Origin: Paragordius varius
Taxonomy: Eukaryota; Nematomorpha
Reading direction: 5' to 3'
Length of the DNA stretch: 64,000 bases
Assembly (NCBI GenBank): GCA_964247055.1
Contig: OZ176057.1
Coordinates: 4,960,001 to 5,024,000 of the forward strand
Both the position numbers and the translations under genes were made by a program. How positions within the stretch are numbered: the stretch's first letter is position 1; each line of letters opens with the position of its first letter. Below are positions 1 through 13,319 of this stretch, piece by piece. The notes below the pieces were generated by a model that was given only the letters and a program-made list of their open reading frames with translations, did not search any database and was not told where the DNA came from.

Positions 1-19
1 TTGTAAAATAAAAATTGCG

Positions 20-206
20 GCCAAGTAGTTTGACATGGAGATTTTATTTCAAAACAAAATTATATTTAGATATTTTGGAATATTTATAAAATTTAGGATA
101 GAAGCGTAAATTTAAATTGGGACCGTTTCCTTCAGTAGTTTTTTTTAAATCCTTAAATTTAGTCTGGGGTATATAGATACCCCAATTTATCGAAGTGTTA
201 AAGAGC
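20..206. repeat. Family-5 inverted-repeat element, right part only
   Basis: This stretch is clearly similar to 7855-8043 (shared 'GTTTGACATGGA', 'TAGGATAGAAGC', 'TAGATACCCCAATTT' and a terminal 'CGAAGTGTTAA'). The left part lies outside the window or is lost. The complete copy at 7484-8045 has inverted ends, so this is read as a fragment of a short DNA transposon-like element. Confidence 0.55.
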
Positions 207-1029
207 GACTTTTATTACAATCCCAAAAACTGAAAAACATAATCAAAAAAATTAGACTTATTATCAATATTTTATTTATTAAATATTCGTTTTCATAATT
301 AAAAAAGGGTAGGTTTTAATTACAACTTTACATTTTTTACCTTTTAAGTGGGTTTATACTCTAGAACGATTATATTTTGAATATTTTAAAAATAAGCGTA
401 TTAAGCCAAGTGTAAAAATATGTTTTTTAGCCTTTTTCGAACATGATACAAATTCAAAAAAATGCAAAAATTTAAATAACTTTCAAACTTTTTCGCCGCC
501 ATTTTTATTCTTTTGGATACATATGTAATAGCACATTTGTATATTATTGTTAAAAAATTGTAAACAACTAACTTTGGAAAGCTTTCAGATTGTTTTAACA
601 GCTTATTTTCAGCTCTTTGCTTCATTCATTTTTTGAAGCTGTCCTATTTTAGGATTCTGGAAGTTAAAAATGTCATAAATATTTTTTTTCTAAAAAATAG
701 GAACATAATTTCATTTTGACCAAAACAACTTACACAGCAGATTTACAATTTAAACTTTTCCCAAAATATATACGGAATAACAGACCACAGGATTCATGGT
801 TTTTTTTGACCCAATATTAAAATATTGATTTATTTTAATCGCATGGCCAAACCTCATATGATGGTAATAAAATAAAGTGATGGCGCTAAATAAGTTAAAT
901 ATTCAATTTAGATGGAAAAAGTGTTAGCTTTTATAATTACGCTAAAAATTTTTATAAATTTTACACCTAAAGTGGGGAAATTACTGAGTTTTAGCCAGTG
1001 AATTTCGAATTTATTTAACTTTATACGGT
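207..1029. other. AT-rich spacer upstream of TSR3
   Basis: I see no coding signal here. The open frame at 401-625 on the minus strand is low-complexity Lys/Phe/Leu with no family resemblance. The TSR3 promoter and 5' UTR should lie at the right end, but no distinct motif stands out. Confidence 0.5.
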
Positions 1030-2459
1030 ATGTGCGCATATGATAAACGTGACAAACCACTCAGACTAGTTTTATGGGATTTCAAACAATGCGACAGTAA
1101 AAAATGTACCGGTGCTCGTCTTTTACATTTTGGACTTGTAAAACCAATAAATTTTAAATCATCCTGGACTGGCTTGGTACTTAACCCATACGCAAAATTA
1201 TATGTTTCAAATAATGACAAGTAATGTGTAGTAAATTATTAATGTATAATTTTAGAGACACAATGTTATCAAAAGGTTTGGGATGCGTAGATTGTTCTTG
1301 GAATCAAATTGTGGAAACTGAATTTATGCGTTATAAACCCCACATGTCTCGAAAACTACCCTTTTTGATCGCCGCAAATACGATAAATTATGGGAAACCA
1401 TTTAAATTATCTTGCGTTGAAGCGTATGCTGCATCTCTTTACATAATGGGTAATTATGTTAAAATTAAATTTTTATATCCAATAAATTTTAACTGTAATC
1501 AGACGTCTTTTATTTTTTTAAATTATAAAGTTTTGTTATAGAAACGTTACAGCATTCATTTATTTTATAATTAAAATTTAATGATTTTCTTGAAAATTTC
1601 ATTTATAAATTATTTTTACTAATTTCCAATTTAAAATATCCAAAATTAATATTTTTTAAAGTTTTTAAGAAAACATTTTAATATGCTTTATAAATCATTT
1701 CAAGTTTTACCACATACAAAATCCCTTTTATCATATAATCATATTTTTATCCAAAACAAAATTTTTCATAAACCTTTGCTTTATTTATTATTCTAGGGTT
1801 AATCCAACAAGGCCATGATTTATTAGAGAAATTTAAATGGGGACCAAATTTTTATGAGTTAAATCGACGTCTCTTTAACCAATATGCAGAATGCAAAAAT
1901 AGCGATGAAATCGAAAATGTTCAATCCAAATATGTAACTTTTACCATGCAAGATGGTGTAGAGGGCATATTGATAAAAGGTTTATATTACTAAAATTCAT
2001 CTCTTTTTTTTTGCTTTAAGTTTGTTTGGTTAAATAGCTGAATTTTGGATTTAAACTGTTTTTATCCATTAATCTTATAAAAAGCCATAGTGTTTTACAC
2101 TTTTAAATGATAATGAGTTTTTAATTATGATGAGCTAGGTTTTTTTAAAAAAAGTGTATGATTTTCCCTATTTTTGTCATATAATACTGTTTTTAGAACA
2201 ACAATATAGGGAAAGCGATGACACATGCGAATCCAGTACAGATGAGGACGATCCGAATAACAAATCCTTTGCTGATTTAAACATTAATTCCATGCACATA
2301 TCAACCGGAGACAACACAAATAAACATTTAAAAAACGACAAAAATAATAGGCCCCATAAAACTAAAAAACCTATCAATAAAAATATTAAAAGTGACCCAA
2401 ATTTACCCCTATACCCCCCGACAGATAGTAGTTTCTACGATTCAACCGAGGAAAACTGA
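1030..2459 (+). CDS. TSR3: TSR3, 18S rRNA aminocarboxypropyltransferase
   Basis: TSR3 transfers an aminocarboxypropyl group from S-adenosylmethionine to a hypermodified pseudouridine of 18S rRNA late in small-subunit maturation. Exons are 1030-1220, 1256-1449, 1797-1979 and 2197-2459, giving 831 nt (276 aa) in phase. Family signatures are WDFKQCDSKKCTGARL (about residues 16-31), GLVLNPYAK, VDCSW, LPFLIAANTINYGKPFKLS, SCVEAYAASL and KFKWGPNFYELNRRL. The acidic, Ser/Asp/Asn-rich tail (SDDTCESSTDEDD, ending FYDSTEEN) fits the usual disordered C-terminus. Introns are 35, 347 and 217 nt; the first is ultrashort. The start ATG is the first in frame and gives a short N-terminus; the surrounding GGTATGTG also resembles a splice donor, so a small upstream exon is not excluded. 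A possible poly(A) signal AATAAA lies near 2591. Confidence 0.93.
1221..1255 (+). other. Ultrashort intron, TSR3 intron 1 (35 nt)
   Basis: The intron runs from GTAATGTG to TAATTTTAG. Removing it joins ..SNNDK to DTMLSKGLGCVDCSW, restoring the continuous TSR3 fold across the junction; read through, the frame stops at the first codon of the intron. Confidence 0.85.
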
Positions 2460-3284
2460 ACAATAATTGGAAAATTTATTTTATGTAAAAAGTGTGGCTA
2501 CCTACGATTCTATAGTTGTATTTGATAATATTATAAAATATTATTATAGCGAAATCGAGTTAAACGGATATATTATGTCCCAAAATGTTTAAATAAATAT
2601 TTGTTTGATAAGTGGGAAAATGTTTATTAGTACGATTAAATTTAATTTATCATTAAAGTCAAAAAAACGATAACTCTCACAATCCATTTTGCACCCCGAA
2701 TCGTAGTTTTTAAAAGAAATACGTTGAAATTTTTGGGGAAATTTGGATACAAATTTATGATTTTGTTTCTTTTACTATTAATTTGTTATTTAATAATATG
2801 AATAGAGACACATATTATTTTGATTATCAAAGTCAATTTATTATAGCGATATAAGATTTATACAATTAAAAAATGTCATTATTAACTATGAAGTTCATTT
2901 TATTTTTTTTTCAAAAAAAAGAATGGAATAGGAGTGCAAAATTACTATTTGTGACGTTTTTTTGTAATATATTTAAACCAAAACAACATTGTTTAAATTT
3001 ACGCGAGCGAAAATCTTAAATCCACCTTCTTAAACGAGAAATTAAATCATTGAAAATGAAACTAATTATAGCTTTACGGTCTTTTTTATCAGTTTAAAAT
3101 GCACAACTTTTGATATTATAAAATTGGTCAAATAACCTAAAGTACTTTTCTCCAGATTTTCTGGTTGCCGGATAGTAAGGGCATACACGGCGTAAAAAAC
3201 GGTTGCTCGATACTTTATTTTAGTATTTCATAGCTAATTCCGTTTTCTTCGCTTTTGCTTGTTCTTTTTATTTCACATAATAAG
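2460..3284. other. TSR3 3' flank and spacer
   Basis: AT-rich DNA with no coding signal. It presumably holds the TSR3 3' UTR (AATAAA near 2591) and the unrecognisable 5' end of the LINE that follows. Confidence 0.5.
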
Positions 3285-6200
3285 GATGCATTCGAATCCC
3301 ACACACTATGTTAATCATATCATTCGTTTGGCCTTTTTGGAATCTAACTACTTTAACCAGAAGGAGCCATTTGCTGTTGTCCAAGAACATCGAAATTCGT
3401 TGCACATAAGAAACTCGCTGGAAGAACTCTGGTTCCCAAAGCATTCTCGATTATCTTTGGGTTTATTTCTAATAGCCGTTAATCAGGTGTTGAAGTGTAT
3501 GCCAAAAATTCCATCTTACCCAATATCATTACGATTGATAACTCATTAGAAAGATATAAAAATTCAACTCAACAAAAAAAATATATCCTATTTTATCCGT
3601 TTACGCTCGGCAAATCGGTTGTGATTCAGATTGTAAGGATTTATTTTGGTTAACTTTATATGAAAAAGTCACTACTATTCCACACAATGATTTCATATTT
3701 ATTACGGGTGACCTAAACTCATATCTTGGTAAAAAATTTTTACATTAAGTACATGGAGGTTTCGGCATGGATGACTTAAATGAAAATGGTAAAACGCAAG
3801 TTATAATAATTTATCCATCATTAATATTTTTTAAAAAAATGATAATATGCTAACCTATATATCTGGCATAAATCGTTCAACGATTTATATAAAAATATCA
3901 AGAAAAGAGGACAACAATTTTAAAATTATAGATATATCCCCGCTTTAAAACGGCAGTTATATAATCTACATCAATACAATCAGCCATGGAAAAAATAAAC
4001 CTAAATTTAGATATAAAAAATAATCAATAATAACATAAATAATATATTTAAACTCGAATTTTCCCTAAAATAAATACAGCCTCTTCGCAACAACTTTGGA
4101 ATTCTTTAAAGTTAAGCTGCATTAAATCACACTAGAGAAGAATATTGGCAGAATGAAATCTAATAATAAAAAATCTTTTAAATGGTGTTGCCTAATATTC
4201 CTTATAAATATAATTAAGAAAAAGAAATCTGCTTTCCACAATGGAAAAAAAGTGTTGACGCCAAAATGATTATATTCAAACTAAGAAAGATTATCGTAAA
4301 GCATTCAGAGATTTAATAAGCAAAATGGGTAAAAGGGAAAAGAAGAAAAGCTATAACTTCCCAACTGCACATAGATGTGTTAAACATGATAATTTAAACC
4401 GAAACACTGCAATACCATAAGCGGATAATAGTATAAACCACGATGCCGAAATTACAAAAACCACATGGTATAACCACTTTTTAATATTTTTAATAAACCA
4501 AAAATACCCATGGAAATTACAAACTTTCACCCAATATATTCTCTATTTTAACCATTTACAAATGACGATATAGAATTTTGTTAAAAAAATCTGAAAAATA
4601 ATAATGGCCCAGGTTTATCGGATATCACAAATGATGTGATCCCTAGATTAAAATTTAGTAGTTTATTTTAAAAATATGCGAACAAGATAGTAGTAGATAA
4701 TTTGATACCCACTGATTGGCTGAAAAGCTATACAATCCCATTCTATGAGGGCAAAGGATACAGTTTAAACGTTTCCAACTTTCGTCCCATACACATCTTA
4801 GACCATGGTTTTAAAATCTTTGAGAATCTGATAGCCAACAGAATTCGTCGACACTGGTATAGATTCTATGCAATTTGGATTTTCAAAAAACAAGGGGACC
4901 ATAGATGCAATATTTATAATCCGCCAATTACAAAATGCTAACCCGAGAAATCTCCCTCTCCACCATGCGTTTGTAGATTTGGAACAGGCTTTTGACACAG
5001 TCCCGAAACACTTGATTGCTTATTCGCTCAGAAGGCAAGTTATAGAGGAAAATATGATAGAGGCATCATATAAGAACACCTTAACTGTAATCTGTACCAG
5101 CGTTGGCGATATACAAACCATATCTGACTTAAATGGCATACACCAAAACTCTATACTGAGTCCCCGTTTATTCATCTTAATTATGGAGGAGATCACTAAA
5201 GACATCCTGCAAGTTTTACATTTTAAACTTTTGTACGCTGCGCCACATCAGCAACGGAATTAATGGAAAATTAAATTTTTGGAAGGACACCCTAAGTAAA
5301 TTTGGTCTAAAAGTGAAAACATTGGGTGGGGGGATAAAAACGTCGCACTTGGCTTGTAAGCCAAGCGTGGCAAGTTGAGCAAGTTTACTTAAGCCAGCAA
5401 GTGTACACTTGAAGATCGGTGATAAAAAAACACTTAAGTCAAGTCTTTTGCTTTGCCACCCACGAATTTTATGGAATTTATTTTGATCATTTTCAGTCAA
5501 ATTTTATGAAATAAGGCAGAAAAAGATAAACAATTAATACAATATGCATTTATTGAAGTTTGTTAAACTCACTGGCACGTATCTTATTTAATATTATTAA
5601 ATGTTTTAAATATTGAGCCTGGTAATAATTTTTAGATTGATGAAACCATTCGTCCTTAAACACTTTCCATTTCTTTATCACACTTTGTTTGGGGTCCAGT
5701 TGCAAATATAATGAGACGATGTTCATACAATATAACATTATTATTTTTATTGATTATCAACATTACATTCGAAATAAATTTATGATGAAATAAATTCTTT
5801 ACGTTCCTTAATAGTGAAATAACCTTTGGAGTTTATTGAACGAAGATTTGAAATTTTATAAGATTAATATTTATTTATTAAGTTTAAGAAATTATCGATA
5901 ATGAATTCTTTTTTGCGTTCTCGAAATAGATATATTTAGCTTATTTTTATATGCCATGCTCTTAAATATTGGCAGATTTCTATAAATTTATCCTCTTTTG
6001 TATCCACTTAATGAACGGATTAATCCAAAATTTATCAAATTAACAATTTATAGCATTAACAAAGGTTTGAATTACATATAAAACCTATATTTATACATAA
6101 ATAGTTTAAAAATAATTTCATATATATTTTTAAATCTGTCAAGTGTGCCCTACATCACACTTGCAAAATCTTTGCGTTTTACTTGATTATATGATTTTTT

Positions 6201-7080
6201 ATCACCTCCTTATAAAGTTTTTTGCTTGACTTAAATCGTGTAATGTTAATTTTTTTTTATCACATGAAAGCAAGCCATGACTTGAAAAACTTGCAAGTCA
6301 AGTCAAAAAATTTTTTTTATCCCCCGACCCTTTAAATACCAAACTAATGTGCGATGAAAACAATACAATAAAATGACCGTGCTCAGTATTAAATGTAACG
6401 ACTAAGTGTAATAAATGTTCAAAGTGAGTACATAAAAAATGCTACACTTAATGTTAAAACTATAATATTTGCCATACAACAAACACATTAACCACATTGC
6501 CCCGAGTCCTCCACTTTATTCGAATATGTAGACAAATTTATATACCTATGTGATACTTTAGATGCTGTAGTGGTAAAGAATCGGCTTATCGTATAGAATC
6601 AAGGCCGTTGGAAAATTATCATAGTCTGTGCACATTAGTTAATAAAAAATACGTTTTACACAGTTAAAGGTAAATATTCTAACGCCTATACGTCCTGCTA
6701 TTACACAAACGTGGCCTTTGACATATCAAATCTACTATCACTGCAAAAGTGTGAACCAAAAATCCTAAACGCCATTTATTTCGCACATAACCCTAACATC
6801 TACAATTTCCAAGCCAAATTTTGCTAATATCACATTCTAAAACCAATTAATACAGCTATCCGTGATAATACCGCGTTTGCGTTGATATGGCCACATTCAC
6901 AGAGCTCAAGACACAAACTGGATAATTATACAGTCTTTTTCAAGTACTAATAAAAAAAGATAGACCATACCTGGGAATCCGCTATTCAAGAAGACCTAAA
7001 TTTTTTCAATATTAAAATCAAAAAAGCACAAGACAGAAGGAAATGTAAATATATAATAAGCTTACCTGCTTTATGAAAAA
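3285..7080 (+). mobile_element. Decayed non-LTR retrotransposon (LINE, APE-type endonuclease plus RT)
   Basis: Fragments in order match an APE-endonuclease LINE. The endonuclease core is at about 3600-3800 (DFIFITGDLNSYLGKK, then GMDDLNENGKT). RT block 1 is at 4702-4860 (IPTDWLKSYTIPFYEGKG, NVSNFRPIHILDH). The RT palm is at 4868-5230 (FGFSKNKGTIDAIFIIRQLQ, FVDLEQAFDTVPKHL, GIHQNSILSPRLFILIMEE). A C-terminal region is at 6500-7050 (YLCDTLDAV and, last, TWESAIQEDLNF with KKAQDRRKCK, the typical end of this LINE type). The body carries many stops and frame shifts and is interrupted by a 1007-bp DNA transposon at 5324-6330. I see no intact catalytic FADD box in the recovered RT piece. The clade (RTE-, CR1- or Jockey-like) cannot be fixed by eye. 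It is dead, and the 5' boundary is uncertain. Confidence 0.85.
5324..6330. mobile_element. 1.0-kb TIR DNA transposon inserted in the LINE
   Basis: The ends are inverted: left GGGTGGGGGGATAAAAA (5324-5340), right the reverse complement of GGGTCGGGGGATAAAAAA (6313-6330). Subterminal regions hold many copies of short ACTTG/CAAGT motifs in both orientations (5350-5450 and 6135-6305), as in transposase-binding arrays. Excising it, with one copy of a possible 2-bp TT duplication, rejoins the LINE reading frame as KVKTLNTKLMCDENN. No transposase frame is visible, so it is non-autonomous. The superfamily is not clear, because the duplication is too short or eroded to decide. Confidence 0.75.
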
Positions 7081-7483
7081 ATAGCGTATAAAGGTGAATA
7101 AATAATTGGTGATAAAGCAAATTGCATATTCAGTATTTATATTATAATTATAATTGTTTTTTTAAGCCTTTCTTGAAAAAGTCTTTTTTGATTCCTTAAA
7201 ACGCTTTATTTTAAAAGCGTATGAAGTCATTCTCATTTTTGAAAGGGTATGTTTTTTTTAAATAATTTTCGTTGCTAATATTTTATCGCGCGATCTCGCC
7301 ATTTTTTAAGATAACTAGCCCATTTTAGAAGAGCGATTAACTAAATACTTATCGACCACACATCTAAAAATTATAAAATTATTTTCCTATTTGTTTCCGA
7401 GAATGATGCATTTAACTTTCACTAAAACAATTTCCAATTTTCGATATAGAGCAGTTAACCAAAAAGTGTAAAAATTTTTCTTA
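7081..7483. other. Spacer with a dispersed repeat
   Basis: No gene is seen. The stretch 7270-7330 (with ATCGCGCGATCTCG) resembles 37360-37430 (CCGCGCGATCCCGG), which suggests an old dispersed repeat of unknown type. Confidence 0.4.
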
Positions 7484-8045
7484 ACACTTTAACATCATTT
7501 TAGTCCTTCGATTAAAATTGGGGTAGTTGGATACCTTAGGCCTGTTTAACATTAAATACTTTAAAAAGTATGGAAGGAATCGAAACTATAGCAAAGTTTT
7601 CTACTTATATAACATTAATAAACCAAAATATATAGAAAATTTTATTCAAAAATATTTGATATTACTTATTTTAAGTTAAAACCAGGTAAAAAATTCGTCA
7701 ACGTGATATGTGTGAAATGGTAAAATAAATATCACAAATAAAACCGCTTTCTCTGTTTCTATCAATGTTAGTATAAATAAAAAATTAGCTTTAATTATAC
7801 CCTTAAAATTAAATGAAAACGATATTTGGCAAAAATTTTGTGAAAAAAATGGCGTCGAAATTGTTTGACATGGAAAACATACTTCAAAACAAAATTTTAT
7901 TTGAATTTGGCATATTTATATAATTTTTATTAGGATAGAAGCATAAATTCGAATTGAAACCGCTTCCTTAAATGGTTTTTGAAAAATATTAATTTAAATT
8001 TAGTTTGTATTTAGATACCCCAATTTGAATCGAAGTGTTAATTCA
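7484..8045. mobile_element. Family-5 element, full-length copy (about 560 bp)
   Basis: The left end reads AACACTTTAACATC followed within 25 bases by CGATTAAAATTGGGGTAG. The right end (ATACCCCAATTTGAATCG, AAGTGTTAA) is its imperfect reverse complement. There is no coding capacity. Related pieces lie at 20-206, 10205-10717, 41360-41690 and 44290-44437. I interpret it as a non-autonomous DNA transposon; its target duplication is not resolved. Confidence 0.55.
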
Positions 8046-8930
8046 ATCACCAGGGGCAAATTAAGAGCATGGTAATCATGATAAAGAATATATATATTTC
8101 ATTAGGATAGTATTTTGTGTAAATGGCAAATATGTCGACGCGCACTTAAACGGTTATACAATTTTAAGGCTATCGTAGCCCAGATTACGATTTTATATAT
8201 AGATTATCTTAATAACATTTTAAATAAGGCTTAGCCTAAACCAAAATTTTTATAGCATAAAGCGAAAAATTAATTAAATTTTAACACAAAAGTAACGGTA
8301 ACATTTTTTATCCGTAAGCTGAAAAAAAAACCATATAAGTCTTGTTAAATTCTATAAGAAATATATTTATTCGTGTTATCCCCGATTTTTAACGCAGTGA
8401 AGTGAGAATCAAAAATGTATGGTAGAATTATATGGTTATAGGGAAGCTACCATATATACAAATTGACCCCAGCAAAAATTTACAAAATCTCTTGTTACAT
8501 ATATTTTATAGGTGAAAAGAAACTCAAATTATTTTTAGGTTCAATATATTATATTATATTTTTATTTATGAAGTTTCTGTTAAAAAATATTTATAGATTA
8601 TATTTTATTAACCATTTTTCGGATTAAAAAAATGAATACCTATTTAAAGCTTATAAACATTTGGCTAATTATTTTTAAATTCTAATGAATATATTGTCTA
8701 AATTGTATTTTACAAAAGTCACATGACCAGAATTATAATAATTTTAAAACCGTACACCTTAAAAGTTGCATGTTTAAAATATGTTTTATAATTCTGTTTC
8801 TGACAATGTATCTATAAATTAAATATTTAATTTTTTTCTAAGGCACCGTATTTTTTAAAATATTTTTAATCATATGTTACTCACATGGAACAAATAATTT
8901 TGGAATTGCTGGTTAGCGGGTCGAAAAAAA
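8046..8930. other. Spacer and probable PIAS promoter region
   Basis: AT-rich, with no coding signal or repeat end that I can place. The PIAS transcription start should lie in the last few hundred bases before 8931. Confidence 0.4.
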
Positions 8931-11900
8931 ATGAGCGCAAACGCTCCCCAACCTGATACAGATGAGTTGAAAGTAAAATAAAATTTAATTTTAGCGAATG
9001 ATATCAAAATTTCGTGTACATGAGTTGCAATGCCTCTTAATCTATGCAGGCAAAAGTAAAAATGGTAAGAAACAAGAGTTATATGATCGTGTAATGGTTT
9101 TATTTGAGAACAATGCAGTTTTACCTGCACCTCTCCGCATAAAGATACAAGATTTATACGCGTAATATATATTTTATCTGTATTAATATCCGTTATATTT
9201 ACCTTAAATTTTAAAAATATTGTTTAAAAATAGCAAATTTATGGCAACTCAACCATGTTGGGTTCGAATGCCATCGACTTCGCCCGATAATTCCCATTCG
9301 TCTGTTAATGAGCCAAACTATATGCAATCATCATCTCTCAATAAATCCAATTATCCGTCATATCAACCTTGCGGTTCTAGGCCCTCACAAAACTATACTG
9401 TCGCGTTTGCGCCTTCGTATGGGAATCACACATCTTACAGATCCCTTATAAATGCCAGTAACACCAATAGAACGAATTTACGCATTTTAACTCAACAACA
9501 AAATAACAACTCTATGAATACTGCCAATACACAAAATTCGAGGCAAAATAGATTTGTCGATTTTCATCATCAACAACAAAATTCAAATCCTGGGGCGGTT
9601 CATTACCCGCATCAAAATGGACCCTCTATGCATGCATCGTCAGCTGTTAATAGATCGTCAAGTCAACACCATACCAACATCAATAGTCAGACGAGAGTTG
9701 TTTTCGAACGAGGGAACAACGCCAATAACCAACCAATTCTAATCAATAACAACAAGTATTATGTTTCTTTTTGACTACCCAATAATCTTTTTTTATTTTT
9801 TGATATTGCAAACATGGTCCTGATCAGTTTGTTTTACTCTTTTTTGCTATATGGAGAAATATTCAAAACTATATATGGCCAAAGATATTCATGGCGAATT
9901 AAAATTTGTTTCTATTTGTGTTTTTGAAAAATTAAACTTTATAAAAAGTTTTTGAGTAATATACTTCACATAAACTATACATATTTAGAAAACTGATTAT
10001 TTATTTTTGCAAAACATTTTCGAAAAAGTTTGCTCCAAATTTGCCTACTTTTTCGCCCCAAAAAAATTGTCTCAGTTGTCTCCTTATGCTTCTATTCTTT
10101 ATATATATAAATATTTTTAATTTTTAACCAATCTTTTGTTTTTGAAGACAGTTAACATTAATTTTAATTTTAAATCGTAAAAATTTAATTTTCTTCACTA
10201 CTTTTCACTTTGTCCATCCTAGTTTTAATTTTGGGGTAGTTTTGTATTTTAGAGCTAACTAAATTATAATTTTGAAAATTATTAAAGTTAAAATTTAATT
10301 TTTAACATTCTCTTGTATCAGATAATAAAGCTTATAGTTGTTACAGTTTTGTGACTTCTCCGGTCTAAAATTGGGACAGCTCCCCGATTGAAACAAACAG
10401 CCGATATTAAAAGGAAAATATATCAAGTGTTTTTTTCTTAAAATGTAGCCTGTAAGCCTTTTAAAATACACCATATATTGCATTTATTTGCCTGTTGCAT
10501 TGGCGATTTTAACAAGTTTATCGAAAAATAATGGCGGCAAAAAAGTTTGAGATGAGGATTTTTTACATTTTTTTTAAAAGAAATATCTATTATGCACCTA
10601 AAAGGCTAACAAAAGCATTTAATTAAATTGGTTTAATACCTTAAAAACTTTTAAAGATATTTAAATTATAAATCGCTTTGGGATATAAAACTACCCTAAA
10701 AGGTATTGGAGTGTTAATTTTATAAACTATATATATAGCACTCAAAGTTCAGTACTCTACAATAGTAATAATAACAACATTGTTGTTTCCAATGTTCCAT
10801 TAAACAGCCAAAATCAAAATAATCAAAATGGCGCAGGAATGCAGCAGACGAAAATGTCATCAGCTGTTTTTAACCCAAAATCATATGTGGTCCAACCGAC
10901 TGGAGTTAATTTAAAACCTTTGCCTTTCTATGAACCCATATGTGATCTCATTAAACCTACGACTCTAAGTTAGGAATGCTATTTTACATAAGCTTTTTTA
11001 TATTTTTTGTTTTAAAAAAGAAACTTACATTTTACTAATTTTTACTATATAACCACCAACTTATATGATTTAAATATATATATATGTATATAATTAAGTG
11101 TGATACCTTTATTGTTAAATTTAAAACTCTAGAATATAAGATGGCTATCTGACTTTTTATTTTTAGCTTTTTGTTATCTTATATTTTGAACCATTTACAG
11201 TTCAAATTCAAAATTTAAATCCACCCTTGAACAATTCAATTCACCCTAAAAATAATAAATTATGTGTTTTCTATTAAATATGAAATATATCTTTATGGCA
11301 TAGTTATTATTTTTTCCGTATTATTTTATATAAAACATAATTTAATTTTTTTAAAAAATATATTAATATAAGTAATTTTTAAATCTTAAATAACATTTAA
11401 TTTATTTTAGGGTAATCGTATTCTTTAAAGGTGAATTTGAATTAAATGGCATATATTTCTTTGTACATTTTGTAAATTTTTCATTATTTTTAACATCATG
11501 TAGTACCTTACAATGTTGAAAAGGGAGGCCCACAAGAAACTTTTTTTATGTTTCATTTGACACCTAAAATGGTTGAGGAAATCCTTACTTCACGGTATAT
11601 ATATTCTAAAATTTTTTTCGATTAAATTATTAAAATTTTTAAATTAATTAATTTTTGATATTTTTGTAATAAATATAATAGTAAATTTTTGAGTATTTAT
11701 ACTGCCAAAAAATTATGTTTTCAAATAAATCAATTAAAATACTAAAAAACACATATTATTAATGTATATATATATTGATTATAATTAGATATTTTAATCT
11801 ATAAAGTAATAATTTAGCATTATTTTAGTTCGCAAATATTTTTTATTTAATTTTTCAATAAAAAAATTTTGATTAATTTTACTTTTGATAAATCTTTTAT

Positions 11901-13067
11901 TTTATATTTTTTTGAAAAATAAATCTAGTTTTAAATGCCCACTCACTGGAAAAGAAGATTATGGAACACAAATTCAACTCAGATTTTGCATTTATAATGA
12001 AGAAATTATAAATTGTCCACAAAACCAAAACCAAAACCAAACTCCTAATGTTAATCACAAAAGCGGGAATTATAAAATTAAAAAATCTTTACCAGTAGAA
12101 AACAATAATAATAATAATTCTCAAACAACTAATAATGAAAATATTCCGCCAGAAAATGATGAATTTTGTTTAGATAATTTACCCACAAATATTTGCATTA
12201 AAGTGAATGGATTTCCTGCTCCCTTACCTGTAATTACATTTATTTAAATTTTTTTAATTTTAGATAAAAAAAATTATTTTTCATTAAATATACCATTTGC
12301 ACTTTAAGAGTGTCCTGAGTATTTCAAGTTAGTCCTTAAACATTTCAAATAGGCCCTTACAATTTGGCCTTTAGACATTTCAGGTTGGATTTAACCCAGA
12401 AAACTCAATATATATTCTTTAAATACGTGTTAAGATCTTATGTATATATATATATATAAAATAAAATACGGTGTCTGAACGAATTAAAAATTGTTATTGA
12501 TTTACAGATAAGTTTAATATAGAAAATAAGTCGAAATTGATTATATAGTTGCATGATACATAATTTGATTGATAAAAGTTTATAACAACACAAAAAAAGT
12601 TAAAGGATCAACTTGAAGTGTTTAGAAGTGCAAATGGTATATTTTAATTTTTTAACAAAAAATTAGTTTATTTTGAATAAAAATATTTTAAATAAATTAA
12701 TGTAAAAATTAATCATTTATTTAATTTTTTTTATATACAATTATATAAATTATTATCTCTTTGTTTTTTTTGCTTTAGGGCATAAATATAAAGACAAATA
12801 TTTTTTTGTGTAAAAAGACCAGGCCCTATTTATTAAATCTTGATTATTTTATTATTATTCGTTTTAAACTGTAAAGCATACAATAGAGATGTAAATTGTT
12901 AACATAATCAATTACATATTTTTGATTTGTAATTAATAAATGAATTTTGTAGGATAAATTATGGAAATGTTTAAAAAAGTATGGGGTTTTCTTTTGTTGA
13001 AAAAAAGATATTTGTCTTTATATTTTAACCGTTTTGTCCCCGTATAATTTTAATTTTTACTGTATAA

Positions 13068-13103
<36 letters not shown>

Positions 13104-13288
13104 TTAAATGGTTGATTTTTCACACCATATTGTATGGCAATTTGCAATACAACACAGTAATGTATGGAAAAAAACAACAAAATGTTGAATAAACAATTAT
13201 TTTCTTTCTTTTTTCCATACACTACTGTAATGTTGCAAATTGCCCCCTACTATAGTGTTAAATAAGCAACCATTAAAATGCCTACTGT

Positions 13289-13319
<31 letters not shown>

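Noticed and set aside
9554-9742. 62-codon frame within PIAS exon 3
   Set aside because: It is out of frame with the exon chain and without family support.
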